Shown: positions 14,236 to 21,768 of the stretch, piece by piece
Numbering within the stretch: position 1 is the first letter of the stretch
How the letters are laid out: the number at the start of each line of letters is the position of its first letter
NCBI GenBank assembly: GCA_959599095.1
Contig: CAUGGC010000032.1
Span: forward strand, 1-21,768
Direction of reading: 5' to 3'
Source of the DNA: an uncultured Collinsella sp.
GTDB lineage: Bacteria; Actinomycetota; Coriobacteriia; Coriobacteriales; Coriobacteriaceae
DNA: 21,768 bases
The notes under the pieces: generated by a model
Databases searched by the model: none
What the model saw: the letters and a program-made list of their open reading frames with translations, nothing else
What the model was told of the DNA's origin: nothing
Made by a program: the position numbers and the translations under genes

Positions 14236-17200
14236 ATGAGCAAACTCGTCGAGGGCATTAAAGACCGTGTGGTCGCTGCCGCACGCGAGGCTGCGCCCGC
14301 CGTGGTGGACGCCGCGCAGAAGGCCGCGACCGCGGCTGCCGAGAAAGTTGCTGAGGCAGTTGCCGATGCCAAGAACGTGGCAGGGGAGACGTCCGTCGTC
14401 GCCGAGCCCGCCACCGCCGCTGAGCCCGTAGCCGCCACTGCCGCCCAGGCCCCCGAAGGCGCGATCTTCAACCCCGAGAACGCTCGTGGCAATCTGCACC
14501 TGGGCATCGACGTGGGCTCCACCACCGTTAAGCTCGCCGTGCTCAACGACGACAACCAGATTGTTTACGCCAAGTACCAGCGCCACCACACCGACGTTCG
14601 CGCCTGCGCCCGCGACCTGTTCGAGGGCGCTGCGACCGTGCTGCCGACGGCCCAGATGACCTGTGCCATCACCGGTTCGGGCGGCCTGCTGCTGTCCCAG
14701 TGGCTCGACCTAGAGTTTGTCCAGGAGGTCATCGCCAGCAAGCGCGCCGTCGAGACCCTCATCCCGGCCACCGATGTCGCCATCGAGTTGGGCGGCGAGG
14801 ACGCCAAGATCATCTACTTCGACAACGGCATCGAGCAGCGCATGAACGGCACCTGCGCCGGCGGTACGGGCGCCTTCATCGATCAGATGGCAACCCTGCT
14901 GCACACCGACGCGAGCGGCCTCAACGAGCTCGCGGCTAACGCCACCACCATCTATCCCATCGCCAGTCGCTGCGGCGTCTTTGCCAAGACCGATGTGCAG
15001 CCGCTGCTCAACGAAGGCGCCCGTCCCGAGGACGTCGCCGCCTCCATCTTCCAGGCTGTCGTGACCCAGACCATCTCGGGCCTGGCGTGCGGCCGTCCCA
15101 TCCGCGGCAACGTCGCCTTCCTGGGCGGCCCGCTGCAGTATCTCTCCGAGCTGCGCCACCGCTTCTACCTCACGCTCAATCTGGACGAGGAGCACCGTAT
15201 CGTGCCCCAAAACGCCCACCTGTTTGTGGCGAGCGGCGCCGCCATGGCGCATGAGTCCAACAAGCTCAGCACGTTCCCGCAGCTCATCGAGGCCATCGAC
15301 AGCCTGGGCGACACGCAGGGCGCCGAGGTTGAGCGCCTGGAGCCGCTCTTTGCCACCGACGAGGACTTTGCCGAGTTCAAAACCCGCCACGACACCGAGG
15401 TCGTCCCCAAGGGCAAGCTCGACGGCTACACCGGCCGCGTGTTCATCGGCATCGACGCCGGTTCCACCACCATGAAGGCCGCGCTCGTGGGCGAGGACGG
15501 TCAGCTGCTGCACACCTGGTACGGCAACAACAACGGTGACATCCTGGGCACGGCCAAGGTCATCATGGCCGATTTCTACAACCATATCCCTGCAGGCTGC
15601 ACCATCGGCCACGTGACCACCACGGGCTACGGCGAGGCGCTGCTCATCGAGGCCCTCAAGGCCGACTCCGGCGAGATCGAGACCGTCGCGCACCTGCGTG
15701 GCGCCAAGGCATTCCTGCCCGGCGTGGAGTTCATTCTGGATATCGGCGGCCAGGACATGAAGTGCCTGCGCGTCAAGGACGGCGTTATCGAGCACATCAT
15801 GCTCAACGAGGCCTGCTCGTCGGGTTGCGGTAGCTTTATCGAGAGCTTCGCCGTCTCTATGAACATGGACGTGCGCGCGTTCGCCGACGCCGCCATCCAT
15901 GCCAAGGCCCCGGTCGACCTGGGCAGTCGCTGCACGGTCTTTATGAACTCGCGCGTCAAGCAGGCGCAAAAGGAAGGCGCCACGGTGGGCGACATTGCGG
16001 CCGGCCTGTCCTATTCCGTCATCAAGAACGCCTTGTTCAAGGTCATTAAGCTGCGCGACCCCAAGGAGATCGGCAGCCAGGTGATCGTTCAGGGCGGCAC
16101 CTTTATGTCCGATGCCACGCTGCGCGCGTTTGAGCAGCTCACCGGCGTTCATGCCGTGCGTCCCGACATCGCCGGCTGCATGGGCGCCTATGGTGCGGCC
16201 CTGCTCGCCCGCGATCGCGCCGGTGCCGATGGCACCTCGACCATCCTTTCGGCTGAGGACATCGCGCACCTTACCGTGACGCAAAAGCATGTCCGCTGCG
16301 GTCGCTGCTCCAACAACTGCCAACTCACCGTCAACGACTTTGGCGGCGGCAGGCGCTTCATTACCGGCAACCGCTGCGAGAAGGGCGCCGGCCACAAAAA
16401 GCAGAAGACCGAGGCCCCCAACCTCTTCAAAAAGAAAAACGAGCTGCTCTTTAACCGCGAGGTCCTGAGTCCCGACGAGGCCCCGCGCGGCACCGTCGGC
16501 ATCCCGCGCGCGCTCAACATGTACGAGAACTACCCCTTCTGGCACGCCTTCTTTACGCGCCTGGGCTTTAGCGTGCAGCTGTCCGACCAGTCGAGCAAGA
16601 AGACCTACCAGGCGGGCATCGAGTCCATGCCGTCCGAGAGCGTGTGCTATCCGGCCAAGATGAGCCACGGCCACGTGATGAACCTTATCGACCGCGATGT
16701 CGACTTCATTTGGATGCCGTGCGTGCGCTGGGAGCGCAAGGAGGATCCGACTGCCGGCAACTGTTATAACTGCCCCATCGTCATGAGCTACCCCACGGCG
16801 TTGGCACTCAACATCGACGAGATCCGCGAGCAGAACATCGAGTTCCTGTACCCGTTTGTGCCCTATCACGACAAGACCGAGCTCAAGCGCCGTCTGTACC
16901 AGGTGCTCGCCGTCGACCGTGTGGCCGATGCGCAAGCCGGTCGCGGTCGCGTGCGTGGACCCAAAATCACGCGCTCCGAGGTCGATGCCGCCGTCAACGC
17001 TGCCTTTGAGGCCGATGCGCGTTTCCACGAGGACATCCAGACTATGGGCGAGGAGGCTCTTAAGTGGGTCGAGGACCACGGCGGTCACGGCATCGTGCTC
17101 GCCGGTCGTCCCTACCATAACGACCCCGAGATCAACCATGCCCTGCCCGAGCTTATCTCGAGCTTTGGCTTTGCGGTCTTTACCGAGGATTCGCTCGCGC

Positions 17201-19023
17201 ATCTGGTAAAGCCCGAGCGTCCGATTCGCGTCGTCGACCAGTGGATGTACCACAGCCGCCTGTACGCCGTCGCCCGCTTTGTGACGATGCGCAACGACCT
17301 GGACCTGATCCAGCTCAATTCCTTCGGCTGCGGTCTCGATGCCCTGACCACCGATCAGGTGCAGGAAATCCTTGAGGCCAGCGGCAAGATCTACACCGTG
17401 CTCAAGATCGACGAGGTGTCCAACCTGGGCGCCGCACGCATCCGCATCCGCTCGCTCATGGCCGCGCTTAAGGACCAGGAGGCCGAGCGCTTGGCCGAGG
17501 CCACGGCCGCGGGCGAGGCCTACGAGCAGGGCGATGCCGCGCCGGTGGCTCCCTCCAAGGATGCCCCCGCGTTCGCGAGCCGCAAGTACACGTTCGAGGC
17601 GCAGCGTGGAAGCGCCTCGACCGCGTGGCCCAAGGTGCCCTTTACCGAGCAGATGCGCGAGGAGGGCTACACCATCCTGTGCCCGCAGATGGCGCCGATC
17701 CACTTTGACCTGGTCAAAGAGGTGTTCCGCGGTGCCGGCTACAACTTGGAGCTGCTGCCCTCGACCGATCACGACGCCGTCGAGGCCGGCCTGCGCTACG
17801 TGAACAACGATATCTGCTATCCGTCGATCCTGGTGACGGGCCAGATTATGGAGGCCATCGAGAGCGGTCGATACGACCTGTCCAAGACAGCTGTGGTCAT
17901 CAGCCAGACCGGCGGTGGCTGCCGCGCCACCAACTACATCGCACTCATCCGCAAGGCCCTGCGTGAGAGCGGCCACCCCGAGATCCCGGTGATCTCGCTT
18001 TCGGCCGTGGCGCTGGGCGAGGACAACCCCGGCTTTAAGATTACGCCGGCGCTGCTTAAGCAGGCAGTCTACGCGGTACTCTTTGGCGACGTGATGATGC
18101 AGATGCTCTATCGCTGCCGCCCGTACGAGGCCACGCCCGGTGCCGCCAACGCACTCTACGAGGAGTACATGGCGCGCGCCCGCAAGCTGGCGCCCAAGTT
18201 CAACCGCCACAACTACACCAAGCTGTGCCGCGAGGCCATCCGCGCGTTCGATACCATGCCGCTCGTGGGTGAGGGTACCAAGCCGCGCGTGGGCGTGGTC
18301 GGTGAGATCTTGGTCAAGTTCCATCCTACGGCCAACAACCACGTGGTCGACGTGATCGAGCGCGAGGGCTGCGAGGCCGTAGTGCCGGGTCTGCTCGACT
18401 TCTTCCTGTACTCCATGAGCAACGCCGAGCTACAGAAGGACGAGCTGGGAAGCTCTGCCACTACGCGCGCGGGCATGCAAGCGCTCATCAAGCTCGTGGA
18501 CTGGATGCGCACGCCGGTGGAGGAGATGCTCGAAAAGTCCCGCCGCTTTGAGGCTCCCGAGCGCATCGGCACCATGGCCGACAAGGCCCGCACGGTGCTT
18601 TCGGTGTGCAACAACATGGGCGAGGGCTGGCTGCTCACGGCCGAGATGCTCGACCTGATCGACCACGGTGCGCCCAACATCATCTGCACGCAGCCTTTCG
18701 CGTGCCTGCCCAACCACGTGGTGGGCAAGGCCGTGATCAAGGAGCTGCGCCGCCAGCATCCCGAGAGCAACATCGTCGCGGTGGACTACGACCCCGGTGC
18801 GTCCGAGGTCAACCAGCTCAACCGCATCAAGCTCATGATCAGCGTGGCCAAGGAGAACATGCGCGCCGGCAAGGGCTTTAAGCTCGAGAAGGTGGCACCG
18901 CTCGCGATGGACGAGGTCACCGGCCAGATGCGTGCCCATGACGGCTGCGTGAGCTGCGGGCCGGCTAGCGAAGAGGCCGTTGCATCGGTCGCCGAGCGTC
19001 TGGGACGCGGCATTAAGAAGTAA
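14236..19023 (+). CDS. Giant 2-hydroxyacyl-CoA dehydratase activase/dehydratase-like fusion (BcrAD ATPase x2, DUF2229 and HgdB-like regions)
   Basis: 1595 residues. Residues 1-85 are an Ala/Glu/Val-rich helical extension. Two BadF/BcrA/HgdC ATPase domains follow. The first has GIDVGSTT (90-97) and Cys207 and Cys246; the second has GIDAGSTT (405-412) and Cys527 and Cys566. The 39-residue spacing of each pair matches the activator that shares one [4Fe-4S] cluster across its dimer. A Cys cluster (688, 691, 695, 714) comes next. Then comes a DUF2229-type region from about 753 with Cys804, 829, 843 and 846, and a C-terminal HgdB-like region (about 1140-1590) with Cys1149, 1194, 1229, 1484 and 1490. 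Family knowledge: such activases drive ATP-dependent low-potential electron transfer to dehydratases or double-cubane proteins. The reaction here is unknown. AGGAGAG precedes the ATG, and the gene is co-transcribed with the TetR gene. Confidence 0.88.
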   Translation: MSKLVEGIKDRVVAAAREAAPAVVDAAQKAATAAAEKVAEAVADAKNVAGETSVVAEPATAAEPVAATAAQAPEGAIFNPENARGNLHLGIDVGSTTVKLAVLNDDNQIVYAKYQRHHTDVRACARDLFEGAATVLPTAQMTCAITGSGGLLLSQWLDLEFVQEVIASKRAVETLIPATDVAIELGGEDAKIIYFDNGIEQRMNGTCAGGTGAFIDQMATLLHTDASGLNELAANATTIYPIASRCGVFAKTDVQPLLNEGARPEDVAASIFQAVVTQTISGLACGRPIRGNVAFLGGPLQYLSELRHRFYLTLNLDEEHRIVPQNAHLFVASGAAMAHESNKLSTFPQLIEAIDSLGDTQGAEVERLEPLFATDEDFAEFKTRHDTEVVPKGKLDGYTGRVFIGIDAGSTTMKAALVGEDGQLLHTWYGNNNGDILGTAKVIMADFYNHIPAGCTIGHVTTTGYGEALLIEALKADSGEIETVAHLRGAKAFLPGVEFILDIGGQDMKCLRVKDGVIEHIMLNEACSSGCGSFIESFAVSMNMDVRAFADAAIHAKAPVDLGSRCTVFMNSRVKQAQKEGATVGDIAAGLSYSVIKNALFKVIKLRDPKEIGSQVIVQGGTFMSDATLRAFEQLTGVHAVRPDIAGCMGAYGAALLARDRAGADGTSTILSAEDIAHLTVTQKHVRCGRCSNNCQLTVNDFGGGRRFITGNRCEKGAGHKKQKTEAPNLFKKKNELLFNREVLSPDEAPRGTVGIPRALNMYENYPFWHAFFTRLGFSVQLSDQSSKKTYQAGIESMPSESVCYPAKMSHGHVMNLIDRDVDFIWMPCVRWERKEDPTAGNCYNCPIVMSYPTALALNIDEIREQNIEFLYPFVPYHDKTELKRRLYQVLAVDRVADAQAGRGRVRGPKITRSEVDAAVNAAFEADARFHEDIQTMGEEALKWVEDHGGHGIVLAGRPYHNDPEINHALPELISSFGFAVFTEDSLAHLVKPERPIRVVDQWMYHSRLYAVARFVTMRNDLDLIQLNSFGCGLDALTTDQVQEILEASGKIYTVLKIDEVSNLGAARIRIRSLMAALKDQEAERLAEATAAGEAYEQGDAAPVAPSKDAPAFASRKYTFEAQRGSASTAWPKVPFTEQMREEGYTILCPQMAPIHFDLVKEVFRGAGYNLELLPSTDHDAVEAGLRYVNNDICYPSILVTGQIMEAIESGRYDLSKTAVVISQTGGGCRATNYIALIRKALRESGHPEIPVISLSAVALGEDNPGFKITPALLKQAVYAVLFGDVMMQMLYRCRPYEATPGAANALYEEYMARARKLAPKFNRHNYTKLCREAIRAFDTMPLVGEGTKPRVGVVGEILVKFHPTANNHVVDVIEREGCEAVVPGLLDFFLYSMSNAELQKDELGSSATTRAGMQALIKLVDWMRTPVEEMLEKSRRFEAPERIGTMADKARTVLSVCNNMGEGWLLTAEMLDLIDHGAPNIICTQPFACLPNHVVGKAVIKELRRQHPESNIVAVDYDPGASEVNQLNRIKLMISVAKENMRAGKGFKLEKVAPLAMDEVTGQMRAHDGCVSCGPASEEAVASVAERLGRGIKK

Positions 19024-19052
19024 CTGGCCTGCTTTGGGCTAGATATGAGGCA

Positions 19053-19088
19053 AACGGGTGGTAGCCGTGCCGGTTACCACCCGTTTTT
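19053..19088 (+). terminator. Rho-independent terminator of the regulator-activase operon
   Basis: AACGGGTGGTA (19053-19063) pairs with TACCACCCGTT (19075-19085), and the stem extends by a few inner pairs. A T5 run (19084-19088) follows. It is 29 nt after the stop codon. Confidence 0.9.
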
Positions 19089-19109
19089 GCTGGACATATG
19101 TTGCGCAAA

Positions 19110-19329
19110 TGACCTTGCTACAGCCTTCCGTGGGCTTGCCCGATTTTTGGGCCGGTTCGAGCTTTGAGGACAAGTTACTGCAGGCCCAAGGCGATTTTTC
19201 GCTCAACGCGGGCCAGCACAGCGTGACCTATCTGCCAAACGACGAGATGATCGCTGCGGACTGCCCATCGCCACCTACGAGATGGAAGCCGAAAAGTATA
19301 TCTACCGCGTGTACAAGTACGAGCTGTAG
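19110..19329 (+). pseudogene. Decayed 3' end of an unrecognised gene (frameshifted)
   Basis: One frame reads protein-like sequence (FWAGSSFEDKLLQAQGDF, then SVTYLPNDEMIA) and then loses sense near 19255. The next frame continues LPIATYEMEAEKYIYRVYKYEL and stops at 19327-19329. Joining the two by one frameshift gives a plausible C-terminus of about 70 residues. No start codon with a ribosome binding site is seen after the terminator. A further 20-codon fragment (MEYENTPFADAPSASG...) follows at 19351-19413 in the second frame, and may be a relic of another gene. The parent family is not recognised. Confidence 0.45.
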
Positions 19330-19431
19330 GGCCGCGCTTAGGTTTGACCAATGGAGTATGAAAACACGCCGTTCGCCGATGCCCCCTCCGCGAGTGGCAG
19401 CCATATGGTTTGATGTCAGAAACATATAGTT

Positions 19432-19451
19432 GTCGCTAGCCTGCTGGCGAC
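19432..19451 (+). other. 8-bp hairpin in the leader of the small membrane-protein gene
   Basis: GTCGCTAG pairs with CTGGCGAC (one T-G pair) around CCTG. No T-run follows. It lies 16 nt before the ribosome binding site of the upstream ORF and may be part of its leader. Confidence 0.45.
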
Positions 19452-19479
19452 GTTCTCCCTGATATCGGAGGTTCCAGGT

Positions 19480-19518
19480 ATGTTTCGCGCTCCGTTAAAC
19501 AACTATCGGTTGGGCTAA
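19480..19518 (+). CDS. 12-residue upstream ORF coupled to the next gene
   Basis: ATG at 19480 has a good GGAGG (19467-19471) 8 nt upstream and reads MFRAPLNNYRLG before TAA. The stop is followed after one base by the ATG of the membrane-anchored protein (TAA-C-ATG), which itself has no good ribosome binding site. The short ORF probably delivers ribosomes to the main gene by termination-reinitiation. The peptide itself may have no function. Confidence 0.55.
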   Translation: MFRAPLNNYRLG

Positions 19519-19519
19519 C

Positions 19520-19969
19520 ATGGGTCGCCGTGCTATTTCGATAGCCCTTGCAGTGGTCTGCCTGGCTGTGCTCCTGGGCGCTACAGGGCTGTTTGCTATA
19601 AGCCGAGAAACGTCCTATATGCAGGAATGCGCTTCCGAAGGGTTTGCCATTGATGGTTTCTATCGGGATGACAAAACGAGTCGGGAAACCCTGGCTTTTC
19701 TTGAGGAGGACAACTGTCAATGGCAGCTGGTCGACCAAGACGGAATCTGCACAGACGGGCAGTTTAAGCGTACGGATGATCCCAATATCCTGGTATTAAA
19801 GAAGGAAAACGGCGAAGAATTCGGCACGGTTCACGTTGCGTATATATCGCGCCGGCGCAATCAGGGGCAGATTTACCTAATTAGAAATACTAAGGTGACC
19901 CGATTTTATCTTGTGAGCACCGATCCGGCGTTTACGGTGGAGTCTGGCGATGTCGATGCGGACGTCTGA
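19520..19969 (+). CDS. Small membrane-anchored protein of unknown function
   Basis: 149 residues. A short basic N-terminus (MGRR) precedes a hydrophobic helix at about 5-27 that reads as an uncleaved signal anchor. It would leave a soluble C-terminal domain of about 120 residues outside the cell. That domain is acidic, with two Cys (about 38 and 66; another at 73) and beta-rich segments (ILVLKKENGEEFGTVHVAYI, then GQIYLIRNTKVTRFYLV). The fold is compatible with a small lipocalin-like or DUF-type barrel, but I recognise no family. Translation probably depends on the coupled 12-codon ORF upstream. The convergent DUF389 gene ends 125 nt downstream. Confidence 0.7.
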   Translation: MGRRAISIALAVVCLAVLLGATGLFAISRETSYMQECASEGFAIDGFYRDDKTSRETLAFLEEDNCQWQLVDQDGICTDGQFKRTDDPNILVLKKENGEEFGTVHVAYISRRRNQGQIYLIRNTKVTRFYLVSTDPAFTVESGDVDADV

Positions 19970-19980
19970 TTCACGGCAAT

Positions 19981-20019
19981 AAAACAGCGAGCGGGGCTCG
20001 GGTGTGAACTGCACCCCGC
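19981..20019 (-). terminator. Possible weak terminator of the DUF389 gene
   Basis: GCGGGG (19991-19996) and CCCCGC (20014-20019) can form a stem, with GGTG/CACC pairing possible in the loop. On the minus strand a T-rich run (TGTTTTATT) follows four bases later. It lies 76 nt after the DUF389 stop. The loop is long, so the call is tentative. Confidence 0.4.
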
Positions 20020-20094
20020 AATTTGCTCGTGTCCGTATCGCGTCTGCGCCTCGTCGTAACTTGCGTCCGTGCGAGCATTCATCCCGCGCCGGCA

Positions 20095-21234
20095 TCACTT
20101 CACATCGAACTCCACGCGATCGAGCTCGGGCACGTTGAGGTCGATGAGCTTGCGGGCAACGCGGCGGTCGTGCGCCCCGAGCGCCTCGCCTGTCGTCACG
20201 TGGGCGACAGTCTGGCGCTCGACAAGGCCCTCCTCGTCGTCTTCGGTGGCCGAGGTCTCGACGGCGACGGTGTAGTCCTCAAAGCCTGGCAGCACCGCCG
20301 CAAGCTCGCGCGTGGTTTCGGTGACGCCGTAGCCGTCCTGCACGCCGGCCTGCGCCGAGCCAATAGACCCCGCCGTCATAACGATGCAGGGGATGGCAAA
20401 GATTACCGTGCCCACGATGATGCGGCGGCGCACCTTGCGCGATAGCTCGTCGACCTCGGCGTTTTCTTCAGCAGTCACAATACCGTCGCCGTTCAGGTCG
20501 CGCTTGAGCGGCACGCGCAAAAGAAGCAGCACGGCTTCGGCGGCCAGTGCGATAAAGACCACGTTGATGCCAAACTCATAAAGCGCCGAGAGAAACAGTG
20601 ACCCGCTCGCGATGGCGATGCCGTAACCAGCCGCGCACAGGGGCGGCATGAGCGCGGTCGCCACGGCCACGCCGGCGATGAGCGTGGCGGGTTCCTGGTC
20701 GCGCGAGTTGCCCAGCCCGCCTGCAAAGCCGCCTGCGAGTGCGACGGTAAGGTCCCAGACGGTGGGTGTCGAGTTGTCGATGATGGCGGCCGTGGTGGTG
20801 CCAAGGGGCGAGAGCTTAAAGTACAGCGTGGACGTGACCAGGCAAAAGGCCATCTGCAGCGCAAGGCTGGCGACGGCTTCGACGGTAATCTCGCGGTCGA
20901 GCGTGGCGATGCCATATGCCATGGCAAGGACCGATCCCATAAGCGGGCAGATGAGCATGGCGCCCACGATGGCGATGTCCGAGTCGATATCGAGGCCGAT
21001 GCTTGCGATGAGCATGGCGATGATGAGGATGCACAGGTGAGAGCCGGTCAGACGCGCCCCGTTTACAAAACGCTTGCGGATCACATGATAGGGCGCGCGT
21101 CCCTCGCGAATGTTGAACGCGCGCTTTAAAAAACGGCCAGCCTGCTCGGCAGCCTCACTATGAGCAGGGCGGATGCCGTGGCGCCGGTGATGGCGTTCGC
21201 GCAGTCGCTTGAGCTGTTGTCTATCGAGTTCCAT
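20095..21234 (-). CDS. DUF389 (TIGR00341-like) membrane protein with an EF-hand-like loop
   Basis: 379 residues from the ATG at 21234, chosen because GAGGTGGAC lies directly upstream. The in-frame extension to 21381 is Cys/Arg/Pro-rich and unlikely. The DUF389 core is at about 60-240: GARLTGSHLCILIIAMLIASIGL, IVGAMLICPLMG, then the conserved GGLGNSRDQEPATLIAGVAVATALMPPLCAAGYG. It forms about five membrane helices, with a sixth at about 271-290. Between the last two helices residues 246-257 read DLNGDGIVTAEE, a textbook 12-residue EF-hand loop (D1, N3, D5, G6, T9, E12). A soluble C-terminal domain of about 85 residues follows. The function of DUF389 proteins is unknown. Confidence 0.85.
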   Translation of the reverse strand: MELDRQQLKRLRERHHRRHGIRPAHSEAAEQAGRFLKRAFNIREGRAPYHVIRKRFVNGARLTGSHLCILIIAMLIASIGLDIDSDIAIVGAMLICPLMGSVLAMAYGIATLDREITVEAVASLALQMAFCLVTSTLYFKLSPLGTTTAAIIDNSTPTVWDLTVALAGGFAGGLGNSRDQEPATLIAGVAVATALMPPLCAAGYGIAIASGSLFLSALYEFGINVVFIALAAEAVLLLLRVPLKRDLNGDGIVTAEENAEVDELSRKVRRRIIVGTVIFAIPCIVMTAGSIGSAQAGVQDGYGVTETTRELAAVLPGFEDYTVAVETSATEDDEEGLVERQTVAHVTTGEALGAHDRRVARKLIDLNVPELDRVEFDVK

Positions 21235-21541
21235 GTCCACCTCGTTCTGGCACGGGCCGCATATCCCGCCCGTCGCCCTTACTCTACACCGTGGCGGGCG
21301 GGGTGTCTGTTGGATGCGGAATCCGATAGGGCGGATGACGCGGGAGCAAATGCAAATCACAGGCTCAATTCGATCCCGCAAGAATATGATGCGCCAGCTC
21401 CTACATATGTGACGAAATTGTGAAGCACGAGAGCGCGAATTTCAAAAAATCCGCCGGTGACCAATGTTGCGCAACAGAATTCAATAATCAGCTCCTACAT
21501 TTTGAAGCGTATGGATACATCCGTGTCAAAGGGAGAAAGCC
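21235..21541. other. Divergent intergenic region, DUF389 gene versus secreted-protein gene
   Basis: The region is 307 bp and GC-rich on the DUF389 side. It contains a perfect palindrome TGTTGC-GCAACA (21465-21476). A 12-bp direct repeat CAGCTCCTACAT occurs at 21395-21406 and 21489-21500. TTGTGA at 21419 could be a -35 box, but no -10 stands out. No RNA gene or further ORF with a ribosome binding site is visible. Confidence 0.45.
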
Positions 21542-21766
21542 ATGGCAAACTACAGTCCACAACACTTTGGGCCTCGGGCCAAGACTGTCAACGTCAAGGG
21601 CGTTGCTAACCGCGCCGTCGCAACCGTTTTGACGGCGGGCCTCATCGCTCAGCCGCTCATGTCGCCGCTGGCGGCAATCGCGGCACCGTCAACCGATAAC
21701 GGCGATTCTGTTCAGGGGGGTGTTCCTATAGTTTTGTCAACTGGGCAATGCTGTTTTCGAGATTGA
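21542..21766 (+). CDS. N-terminus of a secreted/surface protein, frame closing after a G6 tract (truncated or frameshifted)
   Basis: The ATG at 21542 is preceded by GGGAGAAAG and encodes 74 residues. A long basic N-region (about 1-28), a hydrophobic stretch (about 29-45) and a cleavage-like IAAPST around residue 48 form a signal peptide of the extended type seen on large surface proteins. After GDSVQGG the frame runs VPIVLSTGQCCFRD and stops at 21764. The Gly-Gly codons lie in a G6 run (21715-21720). One extra G would shift to a frame open to the window end (beginning CSYSFVNWAM). The gene may therefore be frameshifted, phase-variable or simply cut short by the window. The mature product is not identifiable. 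Confidence 0.55.
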   Translation: MANYSPQHFGPRAKTVNVKGVANRAVATVLTAGLIAQPLMSPLAAIAAPSTDNGDSVQGGVPIVLSTGQCCFRD

Positions 21767-21768
21767 AT

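Noticed and set aside
14710..18342. A 1210-codon open frame on the minus strand opposite the activase fusion
   Set aside because: It mirrors the high-GC codon bias of the plus-strand gene, has His/Val/Gly-rich low-complexity sequence without domains, and has no ribosome binding site.
21235..21381. An N-terminal extension of the DUF389 protein
   Set aside because: The added residues are Cys/Arg/Pro-rich and unlike the family, and a good ribosome binding site precedes the ATG at 21234.
1..21768. CRISPR arrays, tRNA or rRNA genes, transposases, integrases
   Set aside because: I saw no regularly spaced repeats, cloverleaf-like sequences or recombinase motifs on either strand.

Overview
The window looks like chromosomal DNA from a strictly anaerobic, high-GC member of the Coriobacteriia, most probably Collinsella or a close gut relative. 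This is inference from gene content and style: a giant 2-hydroxyacyl-CoA dehydratase activase fusion, a five-gene glutamate-type ABC operon, a DXS-like transketolase, a CmpB-type membrane protein and short GGGACA-type intergenic repeats. I see no rRNA, tRNA, CRISPR, phage or insertion-sequence genes.

Left part (1-4788, mostly minus strand). One minus-strand operon starts from a good sigma-70 promoter near 4420. It encodes an amino-acid-binding lipoprotein, two permeases, an ATPase and a gamma-glutamyl (class I) amidotransferase/hydrolase. A hairpin after the binding-protein gene probably lets it be made in excess over the permeases. Behind the operon promoter, on the plus strand, is a tiny free-standing unit: a -10 box, a strong ribosome binding site, a 21-codon ORF with clustered Cys codons, a perfect 15-bp inverted repeat and a terminator shared with the convergent dxs-like gene.

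Centre-left (4789-10319). A minus-strand DXS-like enzyme lacks two substrate-site residues of true DXS. Divergent from it are an HD-domain hydrolase and a CmpB-like membrane protein, three bases apart. Next comes a nitrogen module: an ammonium channel (amtB) and a PII protein that lacks the modifiable Tyr51. A 94-nt imperfect hairpin separates these two genes.

Centre (10394-13393). A TetR regulator and an MFS efflux pump are separated by a terminator and flanked by two related palindromic operators. A Cof-type HAD phosphatase follows. Its start codon and ribosome binding site lie in one arm of a perfect 22-bp inverted repeat, with the likely -10 box at the loop.

Right part (13394-21768). A second TetR-type regulator, preceded by palindromic operator-like sequences, sits 11 nt upstream of a 1595-residue iron-sulphur protein. 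That protein carries two complete activase ATPase domains and two dehydratase-like (HgdB/DUF2229-type) regions. After its terminator come decayed coding fragments, a short upstream ORF coupled to a small membrane-anchored protein, a minus-strand DUF389 membrane protein with an EF-hand-like loop, and the start of a secreted protein whose frame closes just after a G6 tract.

The candidates most deserving follow-up are the giant double activase with its own regulator, the hairpin-insulated HAD start, the orphan Cys-codon mini-gene, and the DXS paralogue with altered acceptor-site residues.
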